Positions 1-6,166 of a stretch of DNA of 10,567 nucleotides are shown piece after piece (the stretch's first letter is position 1; the number at the start of each line of letters is the position of its first letter). The notes below the pieces were generated by a model. That model did no database searches, was not told the DNA's origin, and saw only the letters and a program-made list of their open reading frames with translations. The translations under genes and the position numbers were made by a program. Where the stretch lies: positions 1 through 10,567 of the forward strand of contig JAEDJV010000084.1 of assembly GCA_016296165.1 (NCBI GenBank). The letters are read 5' to 3'. The stretch comes from Oscillospiraceae bacterium (GTDB taxonomy: Bacteria; Bacillota; Clostridia; Oscillospirales; Ruminococcaceae).

Positions 1-2
1 AT

Positions 3-86
3 ATCCAAAACGGATGTGGATATATTACCGAGTACAAAAATGGTATAGTTGAGGTGATTAGTGAAATAAAAAGAGAAACGCTGTAG
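3..86 (+). CDS. C-terminal end of an unidentified protein (5' end outside window)
   Basis: An open frame enters from the left edge and ends at a TAG at 84-86, giving 27 residues that finish in KRETL. The other two forward frames stop earlier, at about 46-51. The composition (Gly, Tyr, Val/Ile and alternating charges) resembles an ordinary soluble C-terminus. No family can be assigned from so little sequence, and a chance open frame cannot be excluded. It ends 25 bases before the -35 element of the next gene. Confidence 0.35.
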   Translation: MQNGCGYITEYKNGIVEVISEIKRETL

Positions 87-111
87 TTGTCTATTTTGTT
101 GGTAGAATTGA

Positions 112-140
112 TTGACTTTTTGCAATAAAAATGCTATGAT
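112..140 (+). promoter_or_regulatory. Sigma-A-type promoter upstream of the truncated GGDEF-EAL gene
   Basis: A -35 element TTGACT (112-117) is followed after exactly 17 bases by a -10 element TATGAT (135-140); each differs from consensus at one base. A second -10-like TATACT abuts it at 141-146. The predicted start of transcription is near 147, only about 20 bases before GGDEF-homologous codons begin, so little or no normal 5' leader and gene start remains. Confidence 0.65.
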
Positions 141-211
141 TATACTATAAAAATTATTCAGTAAAACTAGGAATATTTGAAATTACAGACCGTACAATCC
201 CTGTTGAACAG

Positions 212-1087
212 ATGTGTGACAGGACAATCTGGATGGTTGATACGATAAAAGGAATTTATTCACAGTATGTTGCTGTATATAATGATGAATTCAGAAATAA
301 ACTTATTCGCGAGCAGGCTATAACGGATTCTATGGAAAATGCACTGGCTGAGAAGCAGTTTATGGTATATTTTCAGCCTAAAAACAATCTTGCTGATGAC
401 AGTATGGTTGGTGCGGAAGCTCTTGTCCGATGGATTCATCCGGTATGGGGATTTGTTTCGCCAATAGAATTCATTCCTTTGTTTGAGAAGAACGGTTTTA
501 TCCGTCGTCTTGATGGGTACGTATGGGATTTTGTGTGCAGTAAACTCAGGGAATGGATTGATAAAGGCTACAAGGTAGTTCCGGTATCTGTAAATGTTTC
601 GCGTGCAGATATTTATCAGCCGTTTCTTGTGGATTATTTCCGTGATCTTATTGAAAAATATAATATTGATCCCTCTATGCTGCATCTTGAGATTACGGAA
701 AGTGCATATAAGGAAAATCCTGAACAGATTATAAAAACTGTAGAAGAACTCAGGCAGTATGGATTTATAATTGAGATGGATGACTTTGGCAGCGGATATT
801 CATCACTAAATATGCTGGGAAAGATGTTACTGGATATTCTGAAACTTGATATGCAGTTTATCAGAAACGAGATGGCTAAGCCTGTTGAATGCAGTATTCT
901 TATTGATATCGTTAATATGGCACACAGACTTCATCTTGGTGTTGTTGCTGAAGGCGTAGAAACAGAAGAACAGAAAGAACGTCTTAAATCAGTAGACTGT
1001 GACTATGCACAGGGTTATTACTATTCCCGCCCTGTGCCGGTAAATGAATATGAACATATGCTGATTATTAACGGACATACAGTATAA
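212..1087 (+). CDS. EAL-domain cyclic-di-GMP phosphodiesterase, 5'-truncated remnant of a GGDEF-EAL protein
   Basis: The encoded EAL domain hydrolyses cyclic di-GMP in the cytoplasm. Residues 41-280 carry the whole motif set: EAL (E69), SVNVSR (N128), LEITES (E160), DDFGSGYSS (190-198), KLD (211-213), AEGVE (E247) and QGYYYSRP (267-274). The catalytic site therefore looks intact. Residues 1-24 match the very end of a GGDEF domain (the MCDR...IKG segment). In-frame codons from about 161 to 211 continue that homology (LGIFEITDRTIPVEQ) but contain no ATG, GTG or TTG before a stop at 137-139, and the GGDEF motif itself is absent. The ATG at 212 lacks a Shine-Dalgarno sequence. The in-frame ATG at 233 has AGGA at 221-224, 8 bases away, and may be the working start. 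I infer a larger sensor/GGDEF-EAL gene that lost its 5' part. Confidence 0.85.
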   Translation: MCDRTIWMVDTIKGIYSQYVAVYNDEFRNKLIREQAITDSMENALAEKQFMVYFQPKNNLADDSMVGAEALVRWIHPVWGFVSPIEFIPLFEKNGFIRRLDGYVWDFVCSKLREWIDKGYKVVPVSVNVSRADIYQPFLVDYFRDLIEKYNIDPSMLHLEITESAYKENPEQIIKTVEELRQYGFIIEMDDFGSGYSSLNMLGKMLLDILKLDMQFIRNEMAKPVECSILIDIVNMAHRLHLGVVAEGVETEEQKERLKSVDCDYAQGYYYSRPVPVNEYEHMLIINGHTV

Positions 1088-1130
1088 CTTTGAGTAATAA
1101 ATCAGTTATAGTAATAATATAAATTATAAC

Positions 1131-1167
1131 ATACTAAAATATTTTTACTGTAAATAAAATTTAGTAT
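1131..1167. repeat. AT-rich interrupted inverted repeat upstream of mntP
   Basis: ATACTAAA (1131-1138) and TTTAGTAT (1160-1167) are exact inverted copies separated by 21 bases, and several A-T pairs continue the symmetry inward. The right arm overlaps a possible -10 element, TATATT (1165-1170). It could be an operator for mntP or chance symmetry in very AT-rich DNA. It does not match the manganese-regulator box sequences I can recall. Confidence 0.3.
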
Positions 1168-1176
1168 ATTAAAAAT

Positions 1177-1213
1177 TAACCCGGATATAGCTTTGTGGCT
1201 TATATCTGGGTTA
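1177..1213 (+). promoter_or_regulatory. Leader hairpin just upstream of mntP
   Basis: TAACCCGGATATA (1177-1189) pairs with TATATCTGGGTTA (1201-1213) over 13 positions, with one G-U wobble. The arms could extend with a small bulge around the loop at 1190-1200. It ends 14 bases before the GGAGGA of mntP. No U-run follows on the + strand, so it is not a standard terminator for the EAL gene. Read from the other strand it is followed by a T-rich run. No yybP-ykoY manganese riboswitch core was seen. Confidence 0.45.
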
Positions 1214-1227
1214 TATTAATGTTTTAC

Positions 1228-1233
1228 GGAGGA
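1228..1233 (+). promoter_or_regulatory. Ribosome binding site that sets the mntP start
   Basis: GGAGGA ends 6 bases before the ATG at 1240. This favours that ATG over the in-frame GTG at 1195, which lies inside the leader hairpin and has no ribosome binding site. Confidence 0.8.
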
Positions 1234-1239
1234 CATAAA

Positions 1240-1827
1240 ATGGACTGGAGCTTTATTTTTTTCTTCAACAGCGTACTTCTTGGAATAGGACTTGCAATGG
1301 ATGCTTTTTCTGTTTCGCTTGCAAATGGTCTGAATGAACCCGGGATGAAACGTTCAAAGATGTGCATAATATCAGGGGTATTTGGATTTTTTCAGGCTTT
1401 GATGCCAATGATAGGGTGGATTTGTGTTCATACTGTCGTAAAGTATTTCAGGTCTTTTGAAAGTTTTATTCCATGGATTGCATTGATTCTTCTTCTTTTT
1501 ATCGGAGGAAAAATGCTTATTGAGGGTTTCGGAAAAAATGAAGAAGAGGATGAAAAGAATGGAGTGGGTTTTGGTGCTTTAATTGTGCAGGGAATAGCAA
1601 CTTCAATAGATGCGCTGTCTGTTGGATTTGCCATTTCAAATTATAATCTGCTTATGGCTTTGGTCTGTGCTCTTATTATAGCTGTAGTAACCTTTATAAT
1701 CAGTATGTCAGGACTTTTACTGGGCAGAAAATTTGGTACAAAACTTGGAAATAAGGCAACTGTTCTGGGAGGCGTGATTCTGGTGTTTATTGGTCTGGAA
1801 ATATGGGTAAGCGGTGTATTTTTCTGA
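1240..1827 (+). CDS. mntP: Manganese efflux pump MntP
   Basis: This is a 195-residue integral membrane protein of the MntP (formerly DUF204/YebN) family, which exports Mn2+ from the cytoplasm and protects against manganese overload. The family has two inverted repeats of three helices, each with a key membrane aspartate. Both are present, in AMDAFSVSLANG (D21) and TSIDALSVGFA (D124). The conserved GFFQALMP segment is at 49-56. A charged cytoplasmic loop (KNEEEDEKN, 99-107) separates the two halves, and hydrophobic helices fill the rest. Length and motif order are normal for the family. The start is set by the GGAGGA at 1228-1233. It appears to be a single-gene unit, followed by a strong terminator at 1851. 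Manganese-responsive control is likely from the family, but no known riboswitch is seen. Confidence 0.93.
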   Translation: MDWSFIFFFNSVLLGIGLAMDAFSVSLANGLNEPGMKRSKMCIISGVFGFFQALMPMIGWICVHTVVKYFRSFESFIPWIALILLLFIGGKMLIEGFGKNEEEDEKNGVGFGALIVQGIATSIDALSVGFAISNYNLLMALVCALIIAVVTFIISMSGLLLGRKFGTKLGNKATVLGGVILVFIGLEIWVSGVFF

Positions 1828-1850
1828 TTTAGAATATTTATAAACATGTA

Positions 1851-1890
1851 AAAAACCAGAATTAGGTATTGCTGATTCTGGTTTTTCTAT
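1851..1890 (+). terminator. Rho-independent terminator of mntP
   Basis: AAAAACCAGAAT (1851-1862) pairs perfectly with ATTCTGGTTTTT (1875-1886) around a 12-base loop, and the right arm ends in a T-run. It lies 23 bases after the mntP stop. The A-rich left arm means it could also work for transcription from the right. Confidence 0.85.
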
Positions 1891-1947
1891 TTATATGTAC
1901 AGACAATATTTAAAGCATCTTAAAATTAATATATTTCCGATTCGTTA

Positions 1948-1976
1948 TTGCATTATTTAACCGGATGTGATAGAAT
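1948..1976 (+). promoter_or_regulatory. Sigma-A promoter with extended -10 for the carboxypeptidase gene
   Basis: The -35 is TTGCAT (1948-1953), the spacer 17 bases, and the -10 TAGAAT (1971-1976). A TG one base upstream of the -10 (1968-1969) makes it an extended -10. Transcription would start near 1983, about 46 bases before the proposed TTG start codon. Confidence 0.6.
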
Positions 1977-2015
1977 ATCCTTATGTTAATGTGAGGAAAA
2001 TATTTTTTATATCAT

Positions 2016-2020
2016 GGAGG
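2016..2020 (+). promoter_or_regulatory. Ribosome binding site deciding a TTG start
   Basis: GGAGG is spaced 8 bases from the TTG at 2029-2031. It lies inside the first codons of the frame that opens at ATG 2014, so that ATG is unlikely to be the true start. Confidence 0.7.
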
Positions 2021-2028
2021 CTGATCTT

Positions 2029-3153
2029 TTGAACAGATTATTACTAAAGAGACATAAGTTACTGGCGAAGACTGGATGTATTTTGTTTTTTTCAGCATTT
2101 TCATTTTACTCATGTTCAGATTCAGAACAGATATTAATTACACCTGAAGAAATAACACCTGAAGAAAGCGTTTCAGATTATATTGAAGAAAGTGTAACTG
2201 AAGTAACTTCTTCTGACGAAAATATATCATCAGGAGATTATATAGATAATAAATGGGCTGCCTTTCTTGTAAGCCCTGAACTTCCTGCATATACAAGCAG
2301 AGAGCAGGGAGAAGAAATATTAGATGTTTTTTGTCAGGACAGCATAATTGGAAATGTTGCTTCATTGTCCAGAAAAGCGGAACCTCCGAAAGATACTGTT
2401 ATCTATAATACGAAAGTTATTACAGCAGGTGGTCCTGTCGGATATGATTCACTCGCTTACGGTAAACTTTCTGAAGTTCCGGATTCATTTCTTAACGCCC
2501 TTACACAACAGATGAAAACAGATCTGGGAGATGGGTACGGAGAACACAGTAGTGGTTCAGGAATGGGATACAGAACATTTTATCAGGCTTCTTATGATGT
2601 TGATACCGGTGAACTTCAGGCAAATCAGTATAACGGTTACTGGGCGAGAACTCTCGGGGTTTTTTCAGAACACTGCGCAGGAGTTGCAGTTGATTTTGAT
2701 TTATCGTATTATAACAGCAATTGTCTGGAAGGAAACGGAAAAATTAACAAATCCGGTTCGACGGAAGCCAACAGAGAATTTGAATGGCTTGCTGATAATG
2801 CTCATAAATACGGATTTATCTGGAGATACAAGGTTGATGGGGCTGATGCAACGAAAAACGGGCATAAGACGGGTACGATATACGAAGGATGGCACTGGAG
2901 ATTTGTAGGAGTATATCATGCTTCACAGTTCTGGAGTATGTGTGCAGCCGATACTGATTCTGACGGGATACCGGATGCCGGATATGAACAAAATGATGAT
3001 TACGTCTGGGAAGATTATTATTACGAATATATTTCAGACAACCCTTCATATCCTGAGAATGAATATGATGCCATATGTAATTTTTACAATAGTCCCGACG
3101 GAAATAAGTGCACATATAATGAGTATCAGGAAATGATTTCTGATAGTAAATGA
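2029..3153 (+). CDS. Secreted or lipid-anchored M15B (VanY/DacB-type) D-alanyl-D-alanine carboxypeptidase
   Basis: This zinc D,D-carboxypeptidase-family protein would trim the terminal D-Ala of peptidoglycan stem peptides outside the membrane. Numbered from TTG 2029 (374 residues): a basic and hydrophobic signal segment (1-28) ends at C29 in FYSC, an imperfect lipobox. An acidic Ser/Thr/Glu-rich linker follows to about residue 75. The catalytic domain shows SEHCAGVAVDF (zinc ligands H215 and D222), the WLADNAHKYGF segment, and EGWHWRF (catalytic E286, ligand H289). GYRTFYQA corresponds to the family's YRS region. After the domain comes DTDSDGIPD (308-316), a thrombospondin type 3-like calcium motif, and an acidic, Tyr-rich tail. 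The start is TTG 2029 because GGAGG (2016-2020) lies 8 bases upstream; the ATG at 2014 overlaps that site and has none of its own. No vancomycin-resistance genes are nearby, so housekeeping wall remodelling is more likely than resistance. Confidence 0.88.
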   Translation: MNRLLLKRHKLLAKTGCILFFSAFSFYSCSDSEQILITPEEITPEESVSDYIEESVTEVTSSDENISSGDYIDNKWAAFLVSPELPAYTSREQGEEILDVFCQDSIIGNVASLSRKAEPPKDTVIYNTKVITAGGPVGYDSLAYGKLSEVPDSFLNALTQQMKTDLGDGYGEHSSGSGMGYRTFYQASYDVDTGELQANQYNGYWARTLGVFSEHCAGVAVDFDLSYYNSNCLEGNGKINKSGSTEANREFEWLADNAHKYGFIWRYKVDGADATKNGHKTGTIYEGWHWRFVGVYHASQFWSMCAADTDSDGIPDAGYEQNDDYVWEDYYYEYISDNPSYPENEYDAICNFYNSPDGNKCTYNEYQEMISDSK

Positions 3154-3169
3154 TACGTCTCATAGGAAA

Positions 3170-3193
3170 TGCCAGATCAACATCTGATTGGCA
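3170..3193 (+). repeat. Hairpin after the carboxypeptidase stop codon
   Basis: TGCCAGATCA (3170-3179) can pair with TGATTGGCA (3185-3193) with one bulged G and a five-base loop. It begins 16 bases after the stop at 3153 and has no T-run. It may protect the mRNA 3' end or simply be incidental; the true terminator follows at 3227. Confidence 0.4.
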
Positions 3194-3226
3194 AATAAAA
3201 TGCGTTGTTTACAGATATATAGAAAG

Positions 3227-3252
3227 GCGGAATGAAAATTTCCGCTTTTTTT
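3227..3252 (+). terminator. Rho-independent terminator of the carboxypeptidase gene
   Basis: GCGGAA (3227-3232) pairs with TTCCGC (3240-3245) around a 7-base loop and is followed by seven Ts. Adenines upstream of the stem can pair with part of the T-run. It separates this gene from the sigma-factor operon. Confidence 0.8.
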
Positions 3253-3368
3253 GTCTGCGGACGTTGAAATTTTTTTGAAAAATGTGTTACAGTTTAAGTG
3301 AAAATAAAGAATAGTAATAATGAAAACTGAAATAAATGCATTTATCCGGTTTGACAGGAGGTAGATTA

Positions 3369-3935
3369 ATGACGCATGAAGAATTTAGAAACGAAATAAA
3401 AAATTCCAGGGAACAGGGTCACAGAAAATTATTTGAGAATTACAGCAGCTATGTTTATACAATTGTATACAGCAGACTCAGAAATTGTGCAGGCAGGGAG
3501 GACATAGAGGAATGCGTAAGTGATGTTTTCGCAGAGATTTTTCTTTATTATGATTCAGAAGGGGATTTCAGCGGAAGCCTTAACGGTTTTGTTGGAACAG
3601 TTGCCAGACGAAAGGCTGCAGATATGTACAAAAAGCATGTGTCAAATAAATATGTATCAGTATCTCTGGAAGATGAAGATACAAGAGAACTTGATTCAGG
3701 CACTGATGTTGAAAAGGATATGGCTGATAAGGAACTCAGAAAAACGCTGCTTAACATAATAGAAGAGCTTGGAGAACCTGATTCTGTGATATTAATGCAG
3801 AAGTATTATTTTGGCAGGTCTTCACGTGAGATTGCAGAGTTCGTATCGCTTTCACCTTCCGCAGTCAGAGTCAGATGCGGACGAGCAGTAAAGCGCCTGA
3901 AAAATATGCTTGAAAAAACAGGTATTACATTATAA
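3369..3935 (+). CDS. ECF-type RNA polymerase sigma factor (sigma-70 family)
   Basis: This 188-residue protein would direct RNA polymerase to a dedicated set of promoters. Region 2 spans roughly residues 18-90: FENYSSYVYTIVYSRL, then DIEECVSDVFAEIF (core-binding helix), then FVGTVARRKAADMYK, which resembles the -10-recognising segment. An acidic linker rich in Glu and Asp (about 96-120) joins it to region 4 (about 125-182). There, REIAEFVSLSPSAVRVRCGRA is the helix-turn-helix that reads the -35 element. No region 1.1 or 3 is present, as is usual for extracytoplasmic-function sigma factors. ATG 3369 is chosen because AGGAGG (3356-3361) lies 7 bases upstream; an in-frame ATG at 3336 lacks a site. 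The partner membrane protein starts 14 bases after its stop. No standard promoter was found upstream, which fits autoregulation, but I could not define an ECF promoter motif. Confidence 0.88.
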   Translation: MTHEEFRNEIKNSREQGHRKLFENYSSYVYTIVYSRLRNCAGREDIEECVSDVFAEIFLYYDSEGDFSGSLNGFVGTVARRKAADMYKKHVSNKYVSVSLEDEDTRELDSGTDVEKDMADKELRKTLLNIIEELGEPDSVILMQKYYFGRSSREIAEFVSLSPSAVRVRCGRAVKRLKNMLEKTGITL

Positions 3936-3949
3936 GGAGTTGATGATAA

Positions 3950-5332
3950 ATGAAAAAGCAGGATCTTAATATGGATATATTTGATAATGCGGATGAGGAA
4001 ACCATAGATGTATTAGCAAAAAAATATATAAAACTTAGTGACGAAGAAGCAAAACGAATTTTTCACAGAAGCAGACAGAAATATCTGAACAATACAATTA
4101 AAAGTAATAAATCAGAGGAAAATGAATTGATTATAGAGGTGAAGAGTTATAAATCGCGGGTGCTGAAAAGAATTTTTGCGGCTGCAGCTACATTGATGGT
4201 TACAGCAATAGTGGTTACTTGCGGGTATAATGTTATAAAATATAAGACGGATTTGGCAGATACGTCATTTTCCAGTAATGTTGCTGAAGAAAATAAAGAA
4301 GACCCGAAGGCGCCGTTTGGCGATCTGTATAATGATGATATACGCATCACATCAGCTGCATATGTTCCTTATGTAATAAAAGTGAATGATGAAGAAAGAC
4401 ATAAAATCGCTGATGCTATGAATCAGTCGGTATGGAAAATTAAGCCGGATGATTTTTTTGGACCGAATGGCGAGTACAGTATAGTTTATGTTTATAACGA
4501 AGGAAACCCGTACAGACTTGAATTCTATGATTTGGATAACACTATTGTTTACAAAAGCCAGGATGTTACTGTTATGTATGAAGGTGATGAAACAGCAATG
4601 AAGTGTATCAGTGAATTTTTAAAGTCTGACTATGCCCCTGAAAATCTTGTGTGGTACGAGTTTGAAAAACTTACAGATGAGGGAATATGGGATAATAAGT
4701 TTACTGTTCCTGATGATGAATTAAAGATGTTTGAAACAGCGAAGGTGCCTGAAGAATTGCAGGGAAAAGAAATAAGAGGATACTATGCTGAAGTAGATTA
4801 TGCCTGTGATAATTCAGATATTGATTTTATTACAGGATATTCAGACGCAATAATAACCGGATATGTTAAGAATATTGAATTCAGTACTTACGATGAGACC
4901 TTTGGTTACAATCAAAAGTCGCCTGTGACAGTTATCACGGTAGAAACTTCAGAAGGAGAAATTGATCTTATAATGTACGGAGGTTATATTTCAATGAGAG
5001 ACCATTTAGGCGATATGCTTGGGATGACCGGCGGAAAGTTTGGTGAGGGATCTCAGCTGACAGACGAAGAGATTGATAATATTTATTATTATCATGCTCC
5101 TTTTCCTTATGCAGGCCGAAGCGATGAAGAAAACCGTCTTCTTCCGGTTTGTGGGGAATATTACGCATTCTTCGTCAAAGAAGATGAAGGTAAATTTTAT
5201 ATTACATGTGACCTGTGTGGTATTCTGCATCAAAACGGTGATGATTTTGTTCAGATGGTGAGCGAGGGTGAGTACAGACATTTTTCACTGGCAGATTTGA
5301 TTCGCAGAACAAACGAAAATAACTATTCTTAA
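3950..5332 (+). CDS. Single-pass membrane protein, probable anti-sigma factor for the upstream sigma factor
   Basis: The 460-residue product has a cytoplasmic N-terminal part (1-74) that is helical, charged and opens with MDIFDNADEETIDVLAKKY. One membrane helix follows (about 75-93, FAAAATLMVTAIVVT), preceded by basic residues. A large acidic extracytoplasmic region fills the rest (about 94-460). This inside-out arrangement, cotranscribed 14 bases after a sigma factor, is typical of anti-sigma factors that hold the sigma at the membrane until an outside signal releases it. No zinc-binding HxxxCxxC motif of the ZAS class is visible, so the binding domain would be of another type. The ectodomain is large for an anti-sigma factor and I do not recognise its fold; it has no obvious enzyme motif. 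AAGGAG (3934-3939) serves ATG 3950. The role is inferred mainly from context and topology. Confidence 0.75.
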   Translation: MKKQDLNMDIFDNADEETIDVLAKKYIKLSDEEAKRIFHRSRQKYLNNTIKSNKSEENELIIEVKSYKSRVLKRIFAAAATLMVTAIVVTCGYNVIKYKTDLADTSFSSNVAEENKEDPKAPFGDLYNDDIRITSAAYVPYVIKVNDEERHKIADAMNQSVWKIKPDDFFGPNGEYSIVYVYNEGNPYRLEFYDLDNTIVYKSQDVTVMYEGDETAMKCISEFLKSDYAPENLVWYEFEKLTDEGIWDNKFTVPDDELKMFETAKVPEELQGKEIRGYYAEVDYACDNSDIDFITGYSDAIITGYVKNIEFSTYDETFGYNQKSPVTVITVETSEGEIDLIMYGGYISMRDHLGDMLGMTGGKFGEGSQLTDEEIDNIYYYHAPFPYAGRSDEENRLLPVCGEYYAFFVKEDEGKFYITCDLCGILHQNGDDFVQMVSEGEYRHFSLADLIRRTNENNYS

Positions 5333-5388
5333 TTTGCTGACAGTACATTTAACAATAATGTATCCTGATTAATAAAACTAAACATGGG

Positions 5389-5426
5389 AAAACAATCTTT
5401 CGACCTGTACATCGGAGGATTGTTTT
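5389..5426 (+). terminator. Probable terminator of the sigma/anti-sigma operon
   Basis: AAAACAATC (5389-5397) pairs with GATTGTTTT (5418-5426); the stem can extend inward through wobble pairs (CTTT with GGAG). The T-run lies within the right arm, then GCCG follows, so it is not a textbook terminator. It sits 57 bases after the stop. Confidence 0.55.
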
Positions 5427-5488
5427 GCCGTTTGGGTGGGTTGATGAAAATTTCAATGGAAATAAAAGAAAAGTATGAAATATTATGC

Positions 5489-5517
5489 TTGACAATCTTC
5501 TGAAAATATGTTAAAAT
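5489..5517 (+). promoter_or_regulatory. Promoter of the lexA-like/umuC-like/yolD cassette
   Basis: A perfect -35 TTGACA (5489-5494), a 17-base spacer, and a -10 TAAAAT (5512-5517, one mismatch). Transcription should begin near 5524, inside the imperfect dyad annotated at 5524-5539. Confidence 0.7.
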
Positions 5518-5523
5518 TCTAAA

Positions 5524-5539
5524 TAGGACAAATGCTCTA
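5524..5539. promoter_or_regulatory. Candidate operator (divergent SOS-box-like dyad)
   Basis: TAGGACAAATGCTCTA has two-fold symmetry of the form TAG-RR-CA-WW-TG-YY-CTA. Its core, GGAC-AAAT-GCTC, matches the Firmicutes SOS box GAAC-N4-GTTC with one change per half-site. It lies on the predicted start site of the cassette promoter, where a bound repressor would block transcription. Function is inferred. Confidence 0.4.
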
Positions 5540-5560
5540 TATAGAAAGAAGGTTAATGGA

Positions 5561-6163
5561 ATGAGAAGTAAGGATCAGCAGTTGCTGGATGATATATTTG
5601 ATTACATTGTTAAGTATAAGTCAGAGAACGATATATCACCATCCAATACAGACGTGGCAAACCAGTTTGGACTCCACCGTTCAAAAGCCAACAGGTACAT
5701 ACAGGAACTTCAGACGCAAGGGAAACTTCAGATAAACGGTCACAGGAGTATCAGGATCGTATCAGATGAATTTACAGAACCGACAGTAAAGGTTCCTCTG
5801 CTTGGAAACATAGCGTGTGGAGCGCCGATATTTGCAGACGGAACGGTTCGTGACTATCAGCGTATACCGGAGTCATGGATTAACGGCAGGGAGTGTTTTC
5901 TTTTAACGGCACAGGGAGATTCAATGATAAATGCCGGCATAGATGACGGAGATCAGGTGCTTGTGGAAGTGACAAACACGGCAGATGAGGGCAGCATAGT
6001 TGTTGCACTTATCGATGACGAGGCAACACTTAAAAGATTTTATCTCGATAAGGAAAATCAGAAAATTCTCCTTGTCCCTGAAAATGACAAATATGAAACA
6101 CGTATTGTAGACTATTGTGTTATTCAGGGCGTAGCAAGGAAGGTTATTAAGAATCTTGTGTGA
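5561..6163 (+). CDS. LexA-like self-cleaving transcriptional repressor (peptidase family S24)
   Basis: This 200-residue LexA/S24 protein should bind operator DNA with its N-terminal winged helix-turn-helix (about 1-68; SNTDVANQFGLHRSKANRYI is the likely recognition region). On DNA damage it would cleave itself with help from RecA filaments. The C-terminal S24 domain has the scissile region GNIACGAP (predicted cut C86-G87), catalytic serine in GDSM (S121) and catalytic lysine in ATLKRF (K158). Length matches LexA. The cleavage bond is Cys-Gly rather than LexA's usual Ala-Gly, as in some phage repressors. AGAAGG (5547-5552) lies 8 bases before ATG 5561. The polymerase gene begins 3 bases after its stop, so it probably controls its own operon. 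It could be the genome's main LexA or a cassette-specific repressor; the Cys-Gly site and linkage favour the latter, but I cannot decide. Confidence 0.88.
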   Translation: MRSKDQQLLDDIFDYIVKYKSENDISPSNTDVANQFGLHRSKANRYIQELQTQGKLQINGHRSIRIVSDEFTEPTVKVPLLGNIACGAPIFADGTVRDYQRIPESWINGRECFLLTAQGDSMINAGIDDGDQVLVEVTNTADEGSIVVALIDDEATLKRFYLDKENQKILLVPENDKYETRIVDYCVIQGVARKVIKNLV

Positions 6164-6166
6164 GAT

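Noticed and set aside
1195..1239. GTG 1195 as the mntP start, giving a 15-residue extension
   Set aside because: It lies inside the leader hairpin, has no ribosome binding site, and the extension is not part of the MntP family.
1088..1240. yybP-ykoY manganese riboswitch before mntP
   Set aside because: The conserved riboswitch core and its multi-helix junction are not seen. The region is AT-rich with one simple hairpin.
2531..2908. Forward 125-codon frame inside the carboxypeptidase gene
   Set aside because: It is an out-of-frame shadow of a gene with clear catalytic motifs, and its translation shows no family features.
3264..3303. TTGAAA copies at 3264 and 3275 as the -35 element of the sigma-factor promoter
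   Set aside because: No acceptable -10 element lies 16-18 bases downstream of either copy, so no promoter was annotated.
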